This document shows, piece after piece, positions 19,302 to 29,600 of a stretch of DNA of 64,000 bases (its first letter is position 1; each line of letters opens with the position of its first letter). Source of the stretch: Colwellia sp. PAMC 21821 (GTDB lineage Bacteria > Pseudomonadota > Gammaproteobacteria > Enterobacterales > Alteromonadaceae); the NCBI RefSeq assembly GCF_002077175.1, contig NZ_CP014943.1, positions 3,100,001 to 3,164,000 on the forward strand, written 5' to 3'. Position numbers and translations under genes: made by a program. The notes beneath the pieces were generated by a model. It was given only the letters and a program-made list of their open reading frames with translations, did not search any database and had not been told where the DNA came from.

Positions 19302-20596
19302 AAATTAGAAATCTTCGTTGGTGGGTTATTGCTTTAATAGCGCTAGCTACCGTTATTAATTATATTGATCGTTCTGCGCTTGCCGTCCTCTGGCCTGACA
19401 TTGTAGAAGACTTATTCCCAGATGAATCGGCTTTTGAACGTAAGCAAATATATGCCAATATCTCCATGGTGTTCATATTATCTTATGCCTTTGGTCAGGC
19501 TATATTTGGCAAAATATTTGACTGGGTAGGGACTCGTGTAGGTTTTGTGCTATCTATTGGTGTTTGGTCACTGGCAACAGCTGCTCACGCATTTGCTCAA
19601 GGAGTGCTTAGTTTTAGTATCTTCCGCGCAATTTTAGGTGTGGCAGAGGCAGGGAACTGGCCTGGAGCCGCTAAAAGTAATGCTGATTGGTTTCCAACCA
19701 AAGAGCGTGCTTTAGCCCAAGGTATCTTTAACTCAGGCGCTGCTATCGGCGGTATTATTGCCATTCCGTTAGTGGCTTACATGACGGTGTATTTTAGCTG
19801 GCAAATGGTCTTTGTCGTTATAGGTTTAGTTGGATTATTGTGGCTTATACCTTGGATAATATTGGTGAAAGCTCCACCAAAGTCTCATCCTTGGATTACT
19901 GACGAAGAGCGTGCTTATATTTTAACAGGCCAACGAGATACAGACACTACAGCGCTTAAAGAGGAAGTAGAAGAGTTTAATCCTACAACGCGTGAGTTAC
20001 TTTCTCGTAAAGAAAGCTGGGGCGTTATTATTGCTTCTGCGGCGATTGACCCTATTTGGTGGTTATTTGTATTCTGGATCCCGATCTATCTGAACGAAGT
20101 CTACGGCATGGACGTTAAATCTATTGGTATCTATGGTTGGGTACCTTATGTTGGGGCCATGTTAGGTGCTTGGTTTGGTGGTCTACTCGCACAAAATCGT
20201 ATAAAAGCAGGCTGGAATGTAGATAAAACACGTAAATTAACCATTACCTTAGGTTGTTTGATTATGCTACCCGCGTTATTAGCGATGGCAAGTCCAGGTG
20301 GACCGACTACAGCGGTAATGATTATGGCGGTTATTTTATTTGGTTTCCAAACGGTTATTAGTAACCTGCAAACATTACCTAGTGATCTCTATGGTAAAAA
20401 ATCTGTTGGTACGCTTTCAGGTTTCTCGGGTATGGCTGCAAAACTTGGTGCCTTAGGTTTAACAGCACTGGTACCATTTTTAACTGCTGACGGTAATTAT
20501 ACTCCAGCGTTCGTTATTGGTGCATCATTAGCGGTTATCGCCATGGCAGCAGTTTGGATTCTTATTCCAAAAATTGAGCCATTAAAAGCTAAGTAA
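19298..20596 (+). CDS. MFS transporter, anion:cation symporter (hexuronate) family
   Basis: This 432-residue inner-membrane protein has about 12 transmembrane segments and starts MKIRNLRWWVIALIALA, followed by VINYIDRSALAV, typical of the ExuT/ACS family. The MFS signature region near FDWVGTRVG lies after helix 2. Its start overlaps the end of kdgF by 4 bases, so uptake and the first intracellular step are translationally coupled. The likely cargo is unsaturated uronate or DEH made by the PL6 and PL17 enzymes; this is inferred from position. Many alginate loci use an SSS-type symporter (ToaA-like) here instead. Confidence 0.9.
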   Translation: MKIRNLRWWVIALIALATVINYIDRSALAVLWPDIVEDLFPDESAFERKQIYANISMVFILSYAFGQAIFGKIFDWVGTRVGFVLSIGVWSLATAAHAFAQGVLSFSIFRAILGVAEAGNWPGAAKSNADWFPTKERALAQGIFNSGAAIGGIIAIPLVAYMTVYFSWQMVFVVIGLVGLLWLIPWIILVKAPPKSHPWITDEERAYILTGQRDTDTTALKEEVEEFNPTTRELLSRKESWGVIIASAAIDPIWWLFVFWIPIYLNEVYGMDVKSIGIYGWVPYVGAMLGAWFGGLLAQNRIKAGWNVDKTRKLTITLGCLIMLPALLAMASPGGPTTAVMIMAVILFGFQTVISNLQTLPSDLYGKKSVGTLSGFSGMAAKLGALGLTALVPFLTADGNYTPAFVIGASLAVIAMAAVWILIPKIEPLKAK

Positions 20597-20648
20597 TTCG
20601 ATAATTAATGATCGATAAATTTCAATTAAAGTTAAAAAGGCTATGTAA

Positions 20649-21584
20649 ATGAAGAACATTTTTTTATTCGGTGAATGTATGATTGAATTGATGACTACTT
20701 CTCAAGAGAAGTCATCGAAGACAATGAAACAATCGTTTGCTGGAGATGTTTTTAACACTGCAGTGTATCTAAAGCGCACTTTCGCTGACCTGAACGTGCA
20801 TTTAGTTACCGCCGTGGGTGAAGACCAATTTAGCCTTGATATGATCGAATATTTTACCAGTGAAAATATTGGCGTTAATTTTGTTTATAAATCAGCAACA
20901 AAAATTCCTGGCCTATATTCGATACAACTTGACGATCAAGGTGAGCGTAGCTTCTCATATTGGCGTGAAAACTCAGCTGCTCGCCAAGTTATGCAACATA
21001 TTAATGATGATGCGATTAGCGAATTATCTAAAGGAGATATGTTTTTCTTCTCAGGTATTTCTTTGGCGGTTATAGAGCCAGAAGCAAGAGCTGATTTCTG
21101 GGCTTTAATTGATAAATTAAAAGCTGGGGGAGTACAAATAGTATTTGACCCTAACTATCGACCTCGCTTATGGAGTAACGCTAAAGAAGCTCAAGTGCAG
21201 TTTGAGCTAGCCTTACAAAAGTCTGATTTATCACTGCCGGGCGTTGACGATTTTGAACAATTATTTGGCATGATAAGCGCCGAAGAAGTGAACGAGTATT
21301 GTCAGCAGTTTGGTGTCAATGAATTAGTTATTAAAAATGGTGAGCAAGGCATTTTAGTGGTGGCTAATGGCGAGACCCTTAAATTTGCTATAACGCCGGT
21401 TAAAAACGTAGTTGATACAACATCAGCAGGCGATTCATTTAATGGTGTTTATCTTGGCGCACGTATTAAAGGGTTCTCAGTAAGTGACTCAATAGCCTTA
21501 GCATCAAAAGCCGCTGGGTTTGTTATACAGCACAAAGGCGCCATTGTAGATAAACAAGCATATCAAAAATTTATAGTAAGTTAA
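20649..21584 (+). CDS. kdgK: 2-keto-3-deoxygluconate kinase
   Basis: This 311-residue PfkB-family sugar kinase phosphorylates KDG to KDPG with ATP. The N-terminus reads FGECMIELM, and FAGDVFNTAVYLKR supplies the substrate-binding glycine/asparagine segment. The family signature is D256-TTSAGD-262, with D262 as catalytic base; the usual DTTGAGD has Ser for Gly at 259, which is common in KDG kinases. It lies 52 bases after the transporter and 54 bases before eda, in the same direction. Substrate assignment rests on the pathway context and similarity to KdgK. Confidence 0.93.
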   Translation: MKNIFLFGECMIELMTTSQEKSSKTMKQSFAGDVFNTAVYLKRTFADLNVHLVTAVGEDQFSLDMIEYFTSENIGVNFVYKSATKIPGLYSIQLDDQGERSFSYWRENSAARQVMQHINDDAISELSKGDMFFFSGISLAVIEPEARADFWALIDKLKAGGVQIVFDPNYRPRLWSNAKEAQVQFELALQKSDLSLPGVDDFEQLFGMISAEEVNEYCQQFGVNELVIKNGEQGILVVANGETLKFAITPVKNVVDTTSAGDSFNGVYLGARIKGFSVSDSIALASKAAGFVIQHKGAIVDKQAYQKFIVS

Positions 21585-21638
21585 TTACCATCACTTTGTT
21601 GGGTTAATTAATTTTAAACATCTTCAAAAGGAAAACTC

Positions 21639-22262
21639 ATGACATTATTTTCGACCCTAATGGGAAAGCAAAAGTTGCTGCCTATAATTCAAGCAGACTC
21701 AGTTTCTCAAGGGCTAGAAATAGCGAAAGCAATGGCTACAGCCGGTATCGGTTTGGTTGAAGTGGTACTGAGAACGCAAGCATCAATTGATATTATTAAA
21801 GCCATTAAACTTGAACTGCCAGATTTAAAAGTAGGTGCAGGTACGGTTCTCGACGCTGACATTTTACAGCAAGCGCTTGCAGCCGGTAGTGACTTTATTA
21901 TTACCCCAACCATCTCAAGTAGCTTATTAACACATTTAGCACACTGTAAGGTTCCAGTGTTGCCGGGCGTGTCGAATAGTTCGGATATACTTTTAGCAAG
22001 AGAGTTTGGCTATACCGAGCTAAAATTATTCCCCGCTTCATTATCTGGTGGCGCACCATTTTTAAAAGCGATGGGATCAGTTTTTAAAGATATTTCTTTT
22101 TGTCCTACCGGCGGAATTAACGAAAAAAATCAAGATGAATTTTTATCGTTAACTAATGTTTTTGCTGTTGGTGGAACTTGGATTGCTAACCCTGAATGGG
22201 TTGCAAATGAAGAGTGGTCGAAAATTACGGCTGCATGTAAAGCTGCACAAGATATCGCTTAA
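21639..22262 (+). CDS. eda: KDPG / KHG aldolase
   Basis: This 207-residue class I aldolase splits 2-keto-3-deoxy-6-phosphogluconate into pyruvate and glyceraldehyde-3-phosphate. The Schiff-base lysine is K129 in TELKLFPAS. The catalytic glutamate and phosphate-side arginine are E41 and R45 in EVVLRT, and GAGTVLD and FCPTGGI are the usual phosphate-binding turns. It has an AAGGAAAA ribosome site. It is the last gene of the alginate operon and delivers the carbon to central metabolism. A perfect hairpin follows directly. Confidence 0.96.
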   Translation: MTLFSTLMGKQKLLPIIQADSVSQGLEIAKAMATAGIGLVEVVLRTQASIDIIKAIKLELPDLKVGAGTVLDADILQQALAAGSDFIITPTISSSLLTHLAHCKVPVLPGVSNSSDILLAREFGYTELKLFPASLSGGAPFLKAMGSVFKDISFCPTGGINEKNQDEFLSLTNVFAVGGTWIANPEWVANEEWSKITAACKAAQDIA

Positions 22263-22270
22263 AACTAATC

Positions 22271-22312
22271 ACGAGAATAAGCTAAGAAAACCTAACTTTG
22301 GCTTATTCTCGT
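22271..22312. terminator. Hairpin at the end of the alginate operon
   Basis: ACGAGAATAAGC and GCTTATTCTCGT form a perfect 12-bp stem around an 18-base loop, 9 bases after the eda stop. A T run is lacking, so it may end transcription weakly or protect the 3' end. Confidence 0.55.
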
Positions 22313-22322
22313 ATATTATCCT

Positions 22323-22394
22323 GTCAAAAGCTCAAAAGCTCAAAAGCTCAAAAGCTCAAAAGCTCAAAAGCTCATAAACTCATAAACTCAAAAA
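22323..22394. repeat. 8-bp tandem repeat (CTCAAAAG)n
   Basis: Six nearly perfect copies of CTCAAAAG are followed by two CTCATAAA and one CTCAAAAA, nine units in all. The array lies between eda and the next operon. The rest of the gap (22395-22638) is AT-rich with no gene, and should contain the promoter of the next operon. Confidence 0.93.
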
Positions 22395-22638
22395 TTGATC
22401 TGTAGTTTTTGTGGTTTTAATACTTGTTGAAGGTTATTTTTTGTAACAATTAACCTGTTTGGTTACATATAGTGTTTACGCTTGAATATGGCTGTAAAAG
22501 CCATTGAATATAGCTATACAGCAATGTATTACATCTGTTTTTTGCTGTTTTAATTAAGTTGAAGTTACAAAGATATTGCATTTACAGCTATATTAAGTTT
22601 GAATACAGTAATCATTTTATTCAGACTAGGAAGGTAGA

Positions 22639-23958
22639 GTGAAGAGAATTCTATTAGTTATTTTCTTGTTGTTGCTCACCAGTGAAGCAATTGATGCTAA
22701 AACGTTTCGAGACAACGGTGCTTTTACGCAATTAAAACAAAAAATCCAAAACAATGAAAGTGCAAGTGCTTGGCAATTAGCAACAAAACTTGAGAACGTG
22801 CATTTAGGCGATGCTGATTTTGACTTCCTCTACGGCCTTGCTGCCCTGAAAGTACAAGAGAATGAACGTGCAGTTTATGCTTTTGAACGTGTAGTCGCTA
22901 ATCAGCCTAATTGGTTAGACGCCCAGTATTATCTTGCTAGCGCTTATTACACAATGAAAAACTATCATGGGGCTATCGAAATAACCCAGTCATTAAGCCA
23001 AGCAGAAACTATTTCTCCTAAATTAAAAGCATCTGCTGCAAACCTTAAAAACATTTCTGATGCGGCTTTAGAACAGCAATCTTTAGTTATTGTACAGTCG
23101 GTGGATGTGAACGTAGGGTACGATTCAAATATAAATGCTGGTACCCGCGAAGATAATATATTTCTGCCTTTTTTAGATCAAGACATTCCATTATCTGAAA
23201 ACAGTAAAGAAAACAGCGACAGTTTTTTAGCACTGGGTTATCAGTTAATGGGAAGCAAAGCATTAACTCAAACCTCTAAACTAACCTTTTCAGGTACCAG
23301 TAAGTTACATTACTTCAGCAATGACTCTGAATATAATCGATTTTCAGTCCGTACTAATTTGCAATATAAAAAGGATTTTGACGCTTTCAGTGCTAGCGCT
23401 GGCGTTAGAGCTGTTCCGCTTTGGTTAGATGGTAGCTATTACCGGACACAATATGGCGCGACCTTTGGTCTAAGTAAAACTATTGATAAGCAGTGGCTTC
23501 TTTCTACTCAGGCTTTTGTTGGGCAGTCGAAAAATGACATTAATCGGTTACTAAACACGGATGACGCCTCAATACAATTATCGGCTCAGTATATTATGCA
23601 AAGATGGCGACATGCACTTTCAGTGGTTTATTCACAAGAAGAAAGCCAATTCGTTGAAAGCCAACATAATAGTAAAAATACTAGTGCTATTAGTTATATG
23701 GCGAATTTTGCTATCAATCAACATTGGTTAGCAAGTGCAAATATCAGTTATCAGCATCAAGCTTATCAGCATCCACATCCGTTTTTTTTAGAAAAACAAG
23801 TTGATGATATGTGGCTGTTTAGTACTTCAATTTTATATAAAGACTCCACAAGATGGTCTTATCAATTAAGCGCTAACATGCAAGATAAAGATAGTAACTT
23901 GGCACTTTTTTCCTATCAACGGGCTGAAATTAATTTATCTGCTCGTATGAGCTTTTAG
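22639..23958 (+). CDS. SLAM-like outer-membrane protein: TPR domain plus beta-barrel
   Basis: This 439-residue protein starts at GTG with AAGG five bases upstream. A signal peptide covers about residues 1-20. Residues about 50-150 form TPR-like helices (WLDAQYYLASAYYTMKNYHGAI). From about 160 the sequence alternates as in a beta-barrel and ends in Phe (LSARMSF). The boundary motif VNVGYDSNINAG resembles the start of the surface lipoprotein assembly modifier domain (SlipAM, DUF560). SLAM proteins move lipoproteins to the cell surface, and a large lipoprotein is encoded two genes downstream. A general TPR/porin role in envelope assembly is the alternative. The next gene begins 9 bases later. 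Confidence 0.75.
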   Translation: MKRILLVIFLLLLTSEAIDAKTFRDNGAFTQLKQKIQNNESASAWQLATKLENVHLGDADFDFLYGLAALKVQENERAVYAFERVVANQPNWLDAQYYLASAYYTMKNYHGAIEITQSLSQAETISPKLKASAANLKNISDAALEQQSLVIVQSVDVNVGYDSNINAGTREDNIFLPFLDQDIPLSENSKENSDSFLALGYQLMGSKALTQTSKLTFSGTSKLHYFSNDSEYNRFSVRTNLQYKKDFDAFSASAGVRAVPLWLDGSYYRTQYGATFGLSKTIDKQWLLSTQAFVGQSKNDINRLLNTDDASIQLSAQYIMQRWRHALSVVYSQEESQFVESQHNSKNTSAISYMANFAINQHWLASANISYQHQAYQHPHPFFLEKQVDDMWLFSTSILYKDSTRWSYQLSANMQDKDSNLALFSYQRAEINLSARMSF

Positions 23959-23967
23959 GAGCAAACT

Positions 23968-25191
23968 ATGAATAATGTAAAGTTTTTATATAACAAAAAA
24001 ATGTTTAAAACTATTAAACTTATGAGTGTTTTTACATTGGTGATGAGTATTAGCCACACGTTACATGCAAGTGATGTAGCGGGTAAAACGATTCTAGCCA
24101 AAGGTATGGTTGAAGCGTTTGATCAAGCCAGCAAAGAAAAGCGAAAACTGAAACGGCGCTCTGAAATATTCAGTGTCGATAACATTACCACAGGTAATAA
24201 AAGTAAAGCTCAGTTTAGTATGTCTGATGGTGGTTTAATTACCTTAAAAGAAAATACAGAAATTTTGATCAGCCAGTATAAATATAACCCTGAAGCGGGT
24301 GAAGCATCGGCAACCTTAGAAGTGGTTAACGGTGGTTTACGTTCTATCAGTGGTCTTATTAAAAAGTCTGGCGGTGATTACCAAGTAAAAACACCTGTAG
24401 GCAGTATTGGTATTCGTGGTACACACTTTGCTGTGGAAGTAGTTGGTAAAGATACTTTTTTCGCTGTTTATAGCGGTAATATTGATGTTGAATTAAATGA
24501 TAACAGTATTTTATCACTAGGCAGTTCGGAAGACTTCGCGTTTGCCTCTGTAAATGCTCAAGGTCAAGTTACACGAATGACTCAGGCACCGGCTATTATC
24601 TCTTTAGGCTATTCCGATACATTATCTGAAGATACAGATGAAAATACAGATGAAAATACAGATGAAAATGGCGACAGTGAGCAATCATCACAAGCCTTAA
24701 TTGTTGATTCAGGCGAAAGCCCGCTCAATTCGGATACACTTGAAAATGATGACAGCCTTGGCGATAACGATGTATATACCGAGTCAGAATGGCAAGGAAT
24801 TAACGGTTTACCAATTGAAGAGTTGATAGCTGAACGCACAGGAACGCTTGCTTATAACAACATAATTCAAAGCACGGTAAATTCCAGTGTTGGACAAGTT
24901 AGCGATTTTACTATGACTATGGCAATTGACTTTGATAATGCTTCAGTCCCAGGTGGTACGTTGAGTTTTTCTGATAGCCAAGGAGAGTGGTTTGCCGCGT
25001 ATTCAGGGCTGATTAATATTGATCAACTTGACCTAGGCATTAATTTCGCTTCACACGGTAATAATAAAGCCGATGGTATTATTTCTGCAGGTTTCATCAA
25101 TGGTTTAGATGAAATTCGTGGTGGTTTTAGCTTACAAGAAATTAATAACCCAGCAGTTAATGCTGACGGCTCATTTACTATTCGTCCATAA
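23968..25191 (+). CDS. FecR-domain exported protein
   Basis: This 407-residue protein has a signal peptide ending near residue 35 (SISHTLHASDV; an internal Met at 12 is a second possible start). A FecR domain spans about 70-180 (ITTGNKSKAQFSMSDGGLITL, then VKTPVGSIGIRGTHFAVEV). In this stand-alone exported form FecR domains probably bind ligands or cell-wall parts rather than regulate a sigma factor. The middle (about 220-245) is acidic and low-complexity, with a 12-base unit (ACAGATGAAAAT) repeated three times at 24634-24669, giving TDEN repeats. The last 120 residues look like a globular beta domain. It lies 9 bases after the barrel gene and 17 before the lipoprotein gene. Confidence 0.8.
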   Translation: MNNVKFLYNKKMFKTIKLMSVFTLVMSISHTLHASDVAGKTILAKGMVEAFDQASKEKRKLKRRSEIFSVDNITTGNKSKAQFSMSDGGLITLKENTEILISQYKYNPEAGEASATLEVVNGGLRSISGLIKKSGGDYQVKTPVGSIGIRGTHFAVEVVGKDTFFAVYSGNIDVELNDNSILSLGSSEDFAFASVNAQGQVTRMTQAPAIISLGYSDTLSEDTDENTDENTDENGDSEQSSQALIVDSGESPLNSDTLENDDSLGDNDVYTESEWQGINGLPIEELIAERTGTLAYNNIIQSTVNSSVGQVSDFTMTMAIDFDNASVPGGTLSFSDSQGEWFAAYSGLINIDQLDLGINFASHGNNKADGIISAGFINGLDEIRGGFSLQEINNPAVNADGSFTIRP

Positions 25192-25208
25192 ACTTTAGGA
25201 TTATAAAA

Positions 25209-26483
25209 ATGTATATTAAAAGATGTATATATATTACAGCTTTATTGAGCCTAACAGCTTGTGGTGGCGGAGAGTCTGAATCGTCAAGTGAACCTATCAA
25301 TGTAACACCTGTAATAACAGTTCCTCAGCCATCCGATACAATCACGGTAGACTTAGCTGGGCAGTCTGGCGTAACCCTTTCTGTGGCAAAAAAAGTGGCT
25401 GGCACACAGAGTGTAACTAATAGCACGGTTAGCACGAGCTTTTCTAATGCCATTGGCACACTAAGACATGCAAATTCAAATGGCAAAGTCGAAGGTAATT
25501 TAACTATAGGCGTAACAGCTTCAGACACTGATGTGATGAATAAAGTATCTCTTTATTTGCCAAACGCAGAGCGAAGCTTTGTTTTATGTGCTGAAAATTG
25601 TACACCTGATTTTCAAGCAACTATTACGGGGTTTAATCCGCAATTTGCGAATGAAATCGCGGGTGCTTTACGTATTGAACTTGTTGTTGAAGACAGTTTA
25701 GGCAACAGCGCTGTTGTTGATGCACTCAGTGTAAATTGGCAGCCTATTCAAATTTCAGCCATCAGTGCCAGCCGAGAGAACGGTGTGGTTTCTGTTTCAT
25801 GGTCAGGTAACTCTGCACTCGAGCGTTATAATTTATACGCCGCTACAGCGCTTGGAATAACGTCGTCAAATGCCATCGAGCTTGATAACGGTATACAACA
25901 ACTTGCCATTAATGGCACAACCGCGCAGTTTACTGACGTGGATGAAAGCAAAAACTATCATTTACTCGTTACCGGTATAGATAACGGCGGTGAGAGTGGA
26001 AAATCTAAACCTTACACGCTTGCTAAACTTGGCGGTGTCGCTAACTTAGCGCCCATCGCGAATAATGATAATTATGAGCTTAACGAAGATGAAACGTTAA
26101 CGGTTAATGTCTTAGATAATGATGTGGACCCTGACGGACAAGTCGTCATATTTGACAGTATTATACTTCAACCATTTAACGGTACATTAGATTTTGACGA
26201 AGCCGGCAATTTTACTTATAAGCCACGTTTAAACTTTAACGGTACAGATACGGTCAGTTATAGAATTCTTGACGGCGAAGGTGCAACAGCTGAAGCCACG
26301 GCTATATTTACAGTATTACCGATAAATGATAACCCGGTTGCTGTAGATGATACTTACGCAGTTGATGCGAGTGGTAATATTCTTGCCGCTGATACTAATT
26401 TATTAAGTAATGATTCTGATATTGACGGCGATGATCTGCAAGTTACAATTCGAGCTATCACCCCCCTCAGCGTGGTACCTTAA
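25209..26483 (+). CDS. Large cadherin-like repeat lipoprotein, 5' part of a frameshifted gene
   Basis: This 424-residue frame is the front of one gene that continues at about 26462-31300. The N-terminus is a lipoprotein signal with lipobox LTAC (C18, followed by GGGESESSS), so the mature protein is lipid-anchored. Residues about 190-280 resemble a fibronectin-like module. From about 285 come cadherin-like/VCBS-type domains with the linker PIANNDNYELNEDETLTVNV. The frame ends early (ITPLSVVP then stop) because the C6 tract at 26461-26466 shifts it. Adding one C gives ITPPQRGTLIINANGSF, which continues the domain exactly and joins the downstream frame. The restored protein would have 2030 residues. 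Confidence 0.85.
   Translation: MYIKRCIYITALLSLTACGGGESESSSEPINVTPVITVPQPSDTITVDLAGQSGVTLSVAKKVAGTQSVTNSTVSTSFSNAIGTLRHANSNGKVEGNLTIGVTASDTDVMNKVSLYLPNAERSFVLCAENCTPDFQATITGFNPQFANEIAGALRIELVVEDSLGNSAVVDALSVNWQPIQISAISASRENGVVSVSWSGNSALERYNLYAATALGITSSNAIELDNGIQQLAINGTTAQFTDVDESKNYHLLVTGIDNGGESGKSKPYTLAKLGGVANLAPIANNDNYELNEDETLTVNVLDNDVDPDGQVVIFDSIILQPFNGTLDFDEAGNFTYKPRLNFNGTDTVSYRILDGEGATAEATAIFTVLPINDNPVAVDDTYAVDASGNILAADTNLLSNDSDIDGDDLQVTIRAITPLSVVP
26461..26466 (+). other. C6 homopolymer tract at a frameshift
   Basis: Six C residues lie at the exact point where the coding frame of the large lipoprotein is lost. Seven C (or four) would restore it. It may be a slippage (phase-variation) tract, a true mutation or a sequence error. 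Confidence 0.75.
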
Positions 26484-26653
26484 TTATTAATGCCAATGGC
26501 AGTTTTTCTTACCAATCTGCTGGCGTATTAGCTGAAAATGACCAATTTGTTTATCAAGTAACTGATGGCAAGGGAGGCACGGCAACAGCGACTGTCACTA
26601 TATTACCGAACGGAAGTAGCCTACCGCCTATTGCACTTAATGATACTTATCAA

Positions 26654-29600
26654 GTGGATGAAGACAATACACTCGTTATTGCTTCGGTTGATTTAGGTAT
26701 TTTAGCTAATGATAGTGATCCAAACGGTTTACCATTCACATTACTGGAAAGCCTGCTTATTCAGCCTCAACACGGTCAATTAAGTTTAGACTTAGATGGC
26801 ACGTTTACCTATATCCCCAATAGTAACTTTGTCGGCGTTGATCAGTTTCAATATCAGATAAGCAACTCAGCAAACCAAATAGCACAGGCCTTTGTCACAA
26901 TTACTATCAACCCTTCGGCTGACATTCCGATTGCGCTTGATGATAATTACTTAACCGAAGAAGATGTAGAGTTAGTTGTTGGCGTTTCAACCGGACTCTT
27001 GGTTAATGACGTAGATTTCGATAACGCAATACTGAAAGTTAATACAACGCCGGTAAACTCACCACAAAAAGGGACTTTAGTGTTAGCCGAAGACGGCAGC
27101 TTTAGATACCTGCCCAATGCTGATTTTAATGGTACAGATAGTTTTACTTATCAAGTGATCAGTGCATCAGGCCTAACTAATACCGCGAATGTAAATATCG
27201 TTGTTGTGCCGTTAAATGACAGCCCTATCGCTGTCAACGATATTGCCACGACAAATGAAGATACCCGCATTGTGGTTGATGTGCTGGCGAACGACATCGA
27301 CAAAGAAGGAGATACGCTTTCCTTAGTCTCGGTTAGTCTTGAAAATGGCACGGCAGCGATTGTAAATGGCAAGCTTGATATTACCCCCGCGCTGAACTTT
27401 TTTGGGCAAATAAATATTATTTATACCATGACGGATAACATTAATGCTGCCAGCTCAGGTGCATTAGTACTGACCGTATTACCGATAAATGATGCACCGA
27501 TAGCCTTAAACGACAGTTACAATTTTCTTGAAGATACCGGGCTGAATATTTTAGTCACCGATAATAACAATTTGTTATCCAATGATAGCGATGTTGATGG
27601 TGATACGTTAACAGTAAATACCACACCGTTAGCTAATGTAGCTAAGACTACAGCGAACATTACGTTAAATACCCAGCCATTGAAGGATGTAAGTAACGGT
27701 ACGTTATCGCTAAAAAGTAATGGCTCGTTCACTTACGCTCCAAACCTTAACTTTAGTGGCATTGACAGTTTTACCTACCAAATAATGGATGGAAATGGTG
27801 GTACAGCACAAGCGAACGTAACCTTAAGTATTTCTGCGGTTAATGATTTGCCCGTTCTTCTAGGGAATAAAAGCTTTAGCTTTATAGAAGACAGCACCTT
27901 ATCGGTAGCAGCTAACGCGAGCAATAACTTATTAAGTAATGCCAGTGATGCTGATGGTGATACCTTATCAGTGATATTAGCCTCAGCCAGTGATGCTAAT
28001 TTAACGCTCAATACAGATGGCTCATTCGTTTATAGACCCACACGCGATTTTTTTGGTGATATTAAATTTAGTTATAAAGTAAGTGACGGGGTGAGTGAAA
28101 GTTTACAAACCAGTGAAGTCACATTAACTATTAGTCCGGTTAATGATATTCCTGTGGTAGTGAGTAATACTAAGAGCTTCACCTTTGATGAAGATTTGAT
28201 ATTAAGCAAATTATCAAATGATGCCGATAACTTGTTAAGTGGTGCTAGTGATGTTGATGGTGATAGTTTAACGGTTGTGCTTACCTCTAATGTAAGCACC
28301 AACGGTAGTTTAATATTTAATGCTGACGGCTCATTCAGTTATAGACCTATTGCTAATTATTTTGGAGCAGACCAATTTAGCTATACGGTTTCTGATGGTA
28401 CTGCCTCTAGCGAAGTCGTGACTGTAGACCTTAATATTCAAGCGGTAAACGATGCACCTATTTTAGTGCCAGATCCCAATGTAGATGCAAGCGCTTATAT
28501 TTTTAGCATTAATGAAGCGGCAACCGAGGGTGACATAGTTGGCACCATTAGCGCCAGCGATATAGAGAATGACACACTGGTATATTCACTTACCTCAGGT
28601 GACACTAGCCTGTTTCAAATCGACCCATCAAGCGGCGTTATCACAGTAAAAGGCATTTTTCCTTTAGACTTTGAAACTAATACCCAACATGCATTAACAG
28701 CAACTATTACTGACAATGGTACCCCTATTGCTGAGTCTTCCAATGTTGCCGTAAGCATTACTATCCTCGACATACTGGGCGAGGCCGCAATCATCGAAGA
28801 TGCAAACTTTGGTCGCACAGCTTTTGGTTTATTAGAACTATCAGGCTCTATCGGTCAAGCACAGCTTAATAATTCTATAAATGTTGGCACAAAAATGTAC
28901 TTTATTGGCACTATCGATAACGTAGATAAAGATGTTTATGTTGTGGCTTACAACACAGATGGCAGTTTAGACACCACTTTCGATAGTAATGGTTCAAAAG
29001 TATTTGATTTTGGTGCACAAGAGTACGGCAAAGCAATTGCCGAAATTTCTGGCAATCTATACCTTGTTTTCGACACTGATGACGGTACCTATACCGAAGT
29101 TTGTTTTTTAAAGATCGATAGTTTTGGTGCGATAGACACAACCTTTGCTAATAGTGGCCTTCGTTGTACTGTTGAACAAAAAACCTTTTCGATTAATAAC
29201 GCTGTCAACATGCCGCTTCCTACCTTGCAAGGGGTAACAACATTAGCGTCTGATCTTGAACCTATGATTGTTGCTGTCGGTAAAGTGCAAGGTACTGATG
29301 CTGATACTTTAGTTATTCGTATAAATGAAAATGGTGATTTTCAAGATACTATTATAGATACTACTACTTATTCGCCACACATTATTTTAGATGTCAGTGG
29401 TGCAGGGCTTGATGATGAAGCCGTTGCATTATATAACCCGCACAATCAAGAGATTATGATCGCAGGTAATGTATTGACGGCTAATGGTGATAACGACGTT
29501 TACGCTTGGATTATTGATCCTAGACATGCTGATGGTATTAACGTGAACTTTAATAACAGTGTACCAATGCCTTATGACATCAGTGGGCTAGGTAAAGATG

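Noticed and set aside
22323..22394. Possible origin or iteron array
   Set aside because: The 8-bp units have no DnaA boxes, rep gene or partition genes nearby; simple slippage explains them.
24634..24669. 12-bp repeat in the FecR gene as a phase switch
   Set aside because: The unit length is a multiple of three, so changes in copy number keep the frame and only alter linker length.
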